NCBI GenBank assembly: GCA_019096065.1
Contig: JAGUCH010000007.1
Location: 270,501-334,500, forward strand
Length of the DNA stretch: 64,000 nt
Origin: Paracyclopina nana
Taxonomy: Eukaryota; Arthropoda; Copepoda; Cyclopoida; Cyclopettidae
Direction: 5' to 3'
Position 1 is the stretch's first letter. Every line of letters starts with the position of its first letter. The notes below the pieces were generated by a model. It did no database searches. It was not told where the DNA came from and worked only from the letters and a program-made list of their open reading frames with translations. The position numbers and the translations under genes were made by a program. Shown here piece by piece: positions 35,001-44,000 of this stretch.

Positions 35001-38000
35001 GTTGGAAGTGAGTAATGTTGAGCACTTGATCACTGCCTCTGAAGCTTATCAGGTAAGAGAAGAAGTTTTTTATGCATAGTACTATATTGCATGTTTGCCC
35101 CTCTGATTAATGAATAGCCAGGCATAATCACTCAAAATAATCTTGTTTCACAAATCCCGGAGAAGCAGCTCAGCATTGCCTAAAAACAGACAAAATAAGA
35201 AAGCAGGGACAAAATTAAACTTTTTTAATAGCCTTCATGTCAGATAAGCAATTTGTAGCAGGAACACGGGTATACGGGTGTGTTCTGTGGGCGCCTGCGA
35301 GCGCCCCGTCCCGGTGAAACGAATTGTACAGCAGTTAATAAACGGACGCACTCGAGTAAACATCTCGACTAGTTTCAGTAGCAAGTTCTTCTATCGCTAC
35401 CCGCGGGCGCGCGTGTCATCCTCGGGGGGTCTATACGAACCTCCTACAAGTTGGCTCGGTGCTGAGGACAACTCCCCGAGTTATCGACACCTTCGCCCCA
35501 ACAAACCCGCAAATAAGGGACAGCAATATGGCTGAGCAAATAGCCAGATGGGACCAAAAGGGGCGTGGCAAGGAGCCACACCCGTAGGCCAACACCACAG
35601 TCCAAGCAAGACACCGGTGACACCGGCAGCGAGTCGTCACCCTTGCGCCAGTCAAGCATTCGTGCCAGAATGACCAGAGCACAGCATCCACCCCAGGCCG
35701 AGGTCGGGCGCGTCCCTTGAGGCCGTATGCCCGGATCGCATGGAGGTGTTGTGGCAGTAGGCATCGCGACACTATAGCAGAAAATCGCGAATACGCTGTC
35801 AGCCGGCTATCGTACGCCGAGCAAGCTTGTCCTCGGCTGAGGCCGCCACAGAGAATGGCGAGCATCACCAGGAGAGCACGGGCCCTCAGGCAGCAAGATC
35901 GCTGGACACCTGAGTCGCTAGAATCACCTCGCTTGTCCTCGGCTGAGGCTGCGCCACAGAGAATGGCGGGCATCACCAGGAGAGCACGGGCCCTCAGGCA
36001 GCAAGATCGCTGGACACCTGAGTCGCCATCACAGCCTCGCCCTCGCAACAAGGCCACCATCGAAACCTTGGCAGGGAGGCCGCGTTACTCTGCAGAAAAA
36101 CGCGCATTTGTCAGAACGATTCATGTTAATGATTGCATTAAGATCAATAAACAACAACTAACTACACGCTCCCAAATACTGCGCGCGCGCGCAGCCAGAA
36201 AGAAATCAGGCCACGACTATCGATTACCCCCGAGAAGTATACCTCGGGAAGCCGTCAGGCGGACCCCAGCGGCGGGCCGCCAGGCGAAGGCCGGAAAAGG
36301 CTTGGCTCTTGAGGATCAGTCAGGATCACTGAGCAATGTATTAATAGGGAAGTTAATCCCTTGACCCGTAGATGGGTCGGCTCAACCGCTTATCGCTAAT
36401 CCGCTCACGGTCACTTTCGAGATTGGATCAGGCACAAAATATGGCCATAAATGGTCACTCGGAGACCGGCATTGTGTCGCGCAAATACGGTCGCAAATAG
36501 ACCAAGCCGCTGGCCTCTTTATGGCCCCATTCCCAAGGTTACTCCTAGTAACAGGGGAGATCGACTGCTGTTGCAGCTGCAAGAAGTTGTAAACTAAATC
36601 TCGCATCCTGTTGCTAATGAAGCTTCGCTAATAGCTAAATAGCTAAAATTGGCCGCCTAAATCACCGGTCGTAAACCAGATCTTGTAAACAATCTTGAGA
36701 GAGAGTCGTTTTAAAACAATTTATCAGAGGGGCCAGAATTCCCCTGCTGGCCATGAGAGCGGCCGTTGCGCTGATCTGGTGACAATAAAAAGAGAGCTGA
36801 TCGGGGGGTCGAGCCCAGTTCTTTGGAAGCTCCCAAGGCTATTACACCCCCAATCTTCTCGCTTTGCACCATTTCACCGCTGGTAAAACGCAACACTTTC
36901 AATTGCTTGTACGCTTAAGCTAACTCCTTCTGTATAGCACAGTAGACATCATGATGCTTCGATCACCAAAGCAACGCCCATCTTCCGCTGACGAAGACCC
37001 CGATAATCTCTCCGATCCTGGCCACCTCGCCGGCTCGCGCCGGGAGGAGGTCGAGGTCCTCGCGCCCTTCGGGGTTGGCGGGGCCCAAGGGGGCAACCCC
37101 CTCGGGGTTGGCGGGGCCCAAGGAGGCAATCCACTTGGGGCCCAGGGCGGGACCCACCCACGATCGGGCACGCCCACAGGGGGAAGCGGCGGCGCCGCTG
37201 GCGGGCTTCCGCCGCCCCAATTGGCCGGGCCGAACAACGCACCCCCGGCGTCAGGAGACATGCAAGCCATGATGCTCCAACTCCTTCGCGGGTTCGAAGC
37301 CCAACGGAACGCCGACCTCGAGACCAGACAGAGGGAGGCCGAGTTGCGACAAGTGGAGGCGGAAGCCCGGCGCCTCGAGGCCGAGGCCGCCGCGGCTCGC
37401 GCCGGTCGCAAGCGGAAACTTGAGAAGTTTGAGGACACAGAGGCCGATAAATGGCTCACCTTCCGCCTGCATGTAGAGGCCACCTTCTTGGGTTCAACGG
37501 CCTCGGAGGCCACCAAGAAAATGGAGATCAAGCACGCCATGGTCGGGGTGGCGCTCCGGACGGTCAACGAGGTCGACCTCCGACTGGGTGACGAAGCCTT
37601 CACCTTCATGCACCTGCTGGATGCGTACGAGAGGTTCTTCGTCACCGCCACGTCCTCTCAGGTGGCCCGTATTGCCTTGGAGACTGCCCAGCAGAAGGCA
37701 GATGAGGCTATTCCGCAATGGCATGCCCGCCTGAGGAGCATCTTTGTTCGAGCCAGACCGGAGCTCGCCAAGGAGGTCGAGACCTACCCTGACCTCATCC
37801 GCATCTTCGTCACCAAGATGCACCGCAAAGACGTAGTGATGGGCCTCGCCGGGCACAAGTTCGCCACCATGGCCGATGCCCTGGAGGCCGCTTGCCAAGC
37901 CGAGTGTTGGATGACGATCGGGCAAAGCAAAGGCCGAGTAGCCGCCCTGCATTCCTCGGATGCCGATGCCGACATCACTTGTTTCTACTGCGAGAGGAAA

Positions 38001-41000
38001 GGCCATCGCCGGGCCGAGTGCCGCGCCCTCGAGCGGGACAAGCGCAACAACCGTTACAACCCCAAGATCAACAAGTGGCACAAAGCTGCAAGCCAACTGC
38101 AGCAACGCTCTTCGTCTGCCTCGGGCAAGTGGGGGTCGGGCCAGCCTTCGGACCGGAAGCGGTCCTCCGATTCCAACCAGTCCAGCGGCAAGCAGTCCGC
38201 CGGCAAGCGGCCCAAGGTCAACGAGATCAGTGAGGCCGGCCCTGAGGCCGAGTCGGAAGCTTCCGGGAATACGCCGGCGGGAAACGACCCGACCCGGTTG
38301 TAGAGGGCTCCGCCCGGGTCACGCCAGCATCCCTCATCTTGGCCGCATTAGACCACATCACACAGCATAAACAATTTTTAACCCAAGTGCCAGTGCACAT
38401 CGGCCGCATCAAGACGCGAGCCTTAGTGGACAGCGGAAACAGCTGGCGCACTTGCATCTCTGAGGACTTCGCTAAGCGACTGGGAGTCCTCCCCCACGGG
38501 TTGCGACCCCTGGAGGACATGACCGCTGTGGGCACGGCCCACGCCCGCCATCGGCTGCAAGTGTTGGGGAACTCAAGCAGCCTCTACGGGTGCAGTTCGG
38601 GGAGCACCCTCACGTGTTCTCCATCCGCCCGGCAGTGGTGCGCAATTTGTCTATGGACTTCAACCTCTCGGGGCCCTTCTTGAGCCACCACCGCATCGAC
38701 CAGCTCCACTCGCGGGGTGCCCTGAGAATTCACGGCCAATGTGTTCCGCTGGTTGGGGCCCTGTCGGCCTCCAGCCAGCCTTCCCCGGGGGAATACCCAA
38801 TATGTGTCCTCCGGCCGGCCACTGTCCCGCCACGCAGCACTGCTCTCGTCGCGGCCGTTGCCGCTCTATGGCCTCACGGCGATGCAAAGCCCGCAGTCCT
38901 GGAGGCTGAAGGGCAGTTCGCTGAAGAAACCCAGCTGGCTCCTTGGCTGAACGCCGTGGTGCGACCCTCCGCAGGAGGCCACCTGCTGGTGGGAATGCTG
39001 AACCCACTGGATCACCCCTTGCAAGTAAAGGGGGGCACTCTTTACGGTGTGCTAAGGGAGTACGAGCCCATGGAGGCCGCTGCCCTCGCTGCATCCGCAC
39101 CACACCTCCAAGCTATCCGGGCCGCGGAGCCGCCGCCGGGGCTGCCCCCTGATGCCAGCCCACAGGAGAAGATCGAGTTCACGATTCAAGCATTCGGATT
39201 GAAAGAAAACGACCTCCTTCGCCGGCATCCCGAACGCCTGAGGGCGGCCGCGTCCCTGCTGGCCGCGTACCTGGGCGCCTTCTCCTTCGATGGTCGCACT
39301 GGGCAGACCAAGTTGGTGGAGCATGTGATAGATCTCAAGCCTGGCGCCCGACCGATCAACATTAGGCGGAGGCCAATCAACCCCAACCTGGAGTCCTCCT
39401 TGAAGGAGCAGATCCATAAGTGGTTGGAAGAAGAGGTCATCACTCCGATCTCATCCCCGTGGTCAGCCCCACTGGTCCCCGGGCGCAAGAAGGACGGCAG
39501 TCTCCGTTGGTGCGTGGATTATCGTGAGCTCAACAAAATCACGGTGGTCGATTCCCACCCCATCGGGGACGTGAGGGACAACCTGAGCCGGCTAGCCCGC
39601 TCCACCGTGTTCTCCACCCTGGACGCGGTGGGAGCCTTCAACGTAGTGCCGATTCGCGCTGAGGACGTGGAGAAGACTACGTTCTCCACTGGGGATGGCT
39701 CGTATGCCTTCTTGAAGATGCCTTTCGGGCTCACGAATGCCCCTAAGACATACAGCCGCTTGAACCGCCTGGTATTAGAGGGCGTGCCATGGAACGTGGC
39801 CCTGCCCTACCTGGACGACTGCTTGGTTCACTCCCCCGATTTCGATTCGCACTTGCAAAACCTCAAGATCGTCCTCCAGGCCCATCAGAAGGCAGGCCTG
39901 TTGCTCAAGCCCACCAAGTGCCACCTCTTCCAGACCAGGGTGACTTACCTCGGGCATGTTGTCACCCCGAAAGGGCTGGAAGTCATGCCAGCTTACATAG
40001 ATCTCATTCGCAAGTGGCCGCTACCCAACACTCGCAAACTCCTTCGCATCTTCATGGGCAAGGCCAATTACTACCGGGCCTTCATCGAGAAATACCAACA
40101 CATCGCCGCGCCACTGACTGCCCGGCTATCCAAGGATGATGGGACTTCTGATACTCAGACCTTCGAACCGTCGCAGGAGTATCGTGATGCTTTCGAGGAG
40201 ATCAAAAGGCGGCTCGTGTCGGCCCCGGTCCTTGCGTATCCCGACTTCGCGTCCCCAAACCCGTTCATCTTGGACACCGACTTCTCCCAAGAGAACAGGG
40301 CAGTAGGGGCGGTCTTGTCCCAGGTGCAGAGAGGCAAGGAGCGAGTCATCTTGTACGGAGCAAAGAAGTTGACCTCGGCCCAGAGCAATTATTCCGCCAA
40401 CCAGGGAGAGCTGGTCGCTGTTATTATCTTCATCAAGCAATTCAAATACTACTTGCAGCATCGAAGGTTCATCCTCCGGACCGACCACCGGGCTCTGCTA
40501 TGGATTCGCTCCATGGAGGCTCCGACGGGCATGTTGGCCAGGTGGCTCGACACCATCTCCAACTACGACTTCGAGGTCGTCCATCGGGCAGGCACCAAGC
40601 ACGGCAATGCCGATTCCCTCAGTCGGGCGCCTCATTTGGACCAAGCAGGAGACCACATTAGCGCTGAAGTTTCCGATGACGACTTCTTCCGCGTGGCCAG
40701 CCTGAATCTCATTCCCACCAAACCGGAGTTATGGGCCGAAGCTCAGGAGGAGGATGACGACCTGGTGACGCTGCGCCAATTGGTCAAACTCCAGCAAGCT
40801 CCCTCCAGAGCCCACCTCGATGCTGCCTCCGCCCGAGGGCGGGTACTCATGGAACAATTCAACAGCCTATGCCTGGACCAGCAAGGAGCTCTCCGGCTGC
40901 GTGACCCGCAAGGCCGGCCCTCGACTCGGCTCATCGTACCTCGCAAGTGGGAGGAGGCCAGTCTGAGGCACGTGCACGAAACCATGGGACACCAGGGTCG

Positions 41001-44000
41001 AGACAACCTGATCCATCGGGCAGCTCAACACTTCTACTTCCCAAACATGGCTAGAGTGGCCGATGAAGTCGTAAAGTCCTGCTTGCTGTGTCAGAAATCT
41101 AAACCCGCAACCTCGGATCAGCGGCACACCCTGGTACCACGCCATGCTGGATTTCCGTTCCAGGTGCTCAGCCTTGACTATGTGGGCCCGTTCAAGCCCA
41201 CGTCCAACCAGCACCGGTACCTATTCACGGCCAAGTGTGTGTTCAGTAAGTGGATCTAAGCCTTCCCATGCCGATCCAATGATGCCGAGACAGCGGTACG
41301 ATTCCTCACGACGGAAATCAACCCCCGTTTTGGTCTGCCGGAGCGCCTGCACACCGACCAAGGTACTCACTTCACAGCACACCTCATGAGGGAAGTTTGC
41401 TCGTCCCTAGGCATCAAGGCCACCACCACGACGCCATCCAACCCAAAGAACAACCCAGTAGAGCGGGGCCACCGTGACCTTAACGAGCTCATACGTAAGA
41501 TGATCAAGGGACACTATTCTAAATGGGCCGAAGTAGTGCCGTTTGCATTATTCATCTTGCGTACCACAAAGAATCGATCCACGGGGCTGGCTCCCTATGA
41601 AATGGTGTTCGGCAGGCAACCTACCACCAACCTCGATCTCATCTTTGGGGACCCGCAGCCGGCAGTGCATAAGGCAACCGAAGCTGGCCGTTTCGCCAAG
41701 CAGCTGCGGGAACGGATACAACTCGCGCATGAGTGGGCTCGCAAGAACATTTCTGCATCCATTGAACGGCAAAGACGGGCCTATCATATGGATAAGCAAG
41801 CCTTCTCCCCAGGCCAGAAAGTGTGGCTGTTCACGCCAAGGGTCGTGCGGTCAATATCCAAAAAGTTGCAAACTTTCTGGACCGGCCCTTGGACCATCGA
41901 GAAAAGAATCAACGAGCTCACGTACGAAATCTCGCCAGACCCATCATGGCCGCTAACCAAGAAGCAGGTTGTCTCCGTGGACCGACTGAAACGGTACATC
42001 GAACCGTCAGATCCACAAGCCGAGACCATCACATCGCCTCCCACGGAAAACATGGACTTCGACATGCCGGGAGATGAATCTGCGGAGCATATGCACGCCC
42101 CCGACCCAGCCTCCGATGAACAGCCCAGCGAAACTACACATGCGTTCGAATATGCAGTAGCACCAACGGATCGCGAATATGGATTCCCACATGCGAAGGA
42201 TGACACTATTCCGCCATTCAACGACGATCCAACCATTCCAGAATATGACTGCACCATGTTTGAACACATGTCACAGGACGATAATGACACCCCTCCGAAT
42301 GAAGGTGAGCAGCAGGACCAAATCTCACCCGATGATTACGGCCACAACTCGCCGCCGCCATCACCAACACCTCGGCCACCACCGAGGAAAAGAAGAACGG
42401 CAGCAGAAATGTTGCAGGAATATTCACAGCAAATATTAGGAGGCCAAGACAAGCTCGCAGAGACCTCGCGCTCCAGAACGAGAAGCGGCGACAAGCAAGC
42501 AAGTCGCGACGATGCACTGCTGCCCCTGCAACAAGCACCAACCGCACAAGCTCTGCCTGAAACAACGAGGTATCTGCTGCCACCGCTAGAACCGCGGCCA
42601 CCACCAATAAGACCGTCAATACCATCAACCATCACAGAAGCGTCGCGATCACAAACATCATCATCATCATCACAAGGGCAAAATTCTACCATATCAACAC
42701 CGAATTCTGATAATGTATTTGATTAATGCGCATATTGCTGCCCTCATACAAAAGTTTGGGGGGGTGGCAACACGCGCGCACGCAAAAACAGCAAAAACAG
42801 TAAAACTTCAAAACTTTCGCATTCTGGCCGCAAAATTATGACAGCTCAATAATTTACTATTCCTCTCTTCCAGTTCTGAGTACCAGTGCTAATCTAATTT
42901 GCGACCATACAAACTCATAACCCACAAATCAACAAATCATGACGCCAGTAAGCTGCTTTCTTTGGCCCTCTATGTACTTGATGGCCTTCCTTGTGTATGC
43001 CTACTGGATCCTGTTCAGTGAACTGGCCCAGGCTGCCGTGGTCCCGGGGACGTCACCCCGGAGCCGCGTCGCTGATCTTTACACCCCGGACGCAAAGGTC
43101 ACGTCATTCACCACCTACGACTGCGCGCACCCCGATGCCATCCACGAAGCCATCGACCTGAGTCAGCCAGAGCTCTGCGAGGACATTCGGAGCGCATATC
43201 AGGCCCCCGTCAATATCACAGTCCAGGTGCTCCAGACCGCGTCGACCCTCTCGATCAAGGCCTTCCGGTGCAGGGTGCATTTGTCCCGACAAGTGACAAG
43301 ATGTGGATACGATAGCATCAGTTATGGCAGTCAAATGACTGATGTCAACCGGCCCTACTTGGTAACCCCACAAGCGTGTCGGGAGGCCGCGGAGAAGCAT
43401 TACCTGATAGTGGAGAACAAGAAGGTGGAGGTAGCTCTCAATAATCCGACCTCGCTCTCTTATTTCTCCAAAGGAGGATTGGATAAGGACCACAAGTGCA
43501 CCACCACCACTTTCACCAGCGGAGGTGTCACGTTCTACAAATCATACGAGACCACCACCATCCATGCGCTGGTAGAGCCAATTTACGGGAAGCTGAATAC
43601 GGCCAACGGGCGGGTGGTGTTCTCCAACCACTTGACGGCGAATTTCCAGGACCTCATCGTGCAAGACGATGCGGAAGGTACTATTGTGTGGCCCAAGCGG
43701 AAGTCACCTCGCTGCGAGGACGAGCTTAGTGAGGTGTATCGAGGGCCTGCCGTGCTCTATCCTCACCGGAACGCCACCAGCCTCATGGGAGGAGCTGGAC
43801 ATCTTGGCGATCTCCTCCTGCTAGCCCATGAGGAGGAGTCAAGGTTCGCGGGGTTCGTCCTCAAAGGAGTACAATCCATGTGTCAGCGGAAGCTGTTCAC
43901 CACCCAGCTGAGGGACTTTGCCATCCTCTTGGTGGGGCCCGGGGAAGGGCCCCTGCAAGCCAAGTACCTGCACCCAGAGGACATGGACGGAGCGAACATC

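Noticed and set aside
35431..36060. 209-codon minus-strand open frame in the LTR leader
   Set aside because: It spans the LTR edge and the leader duplication on the wrong strand; GC-rich sequence lacks stops by chance.
37494..38105. 203-codon minus-strand open frame
   Set aside because: Antisense of gag, which has the zinc knuckle and agrees with the element layout.
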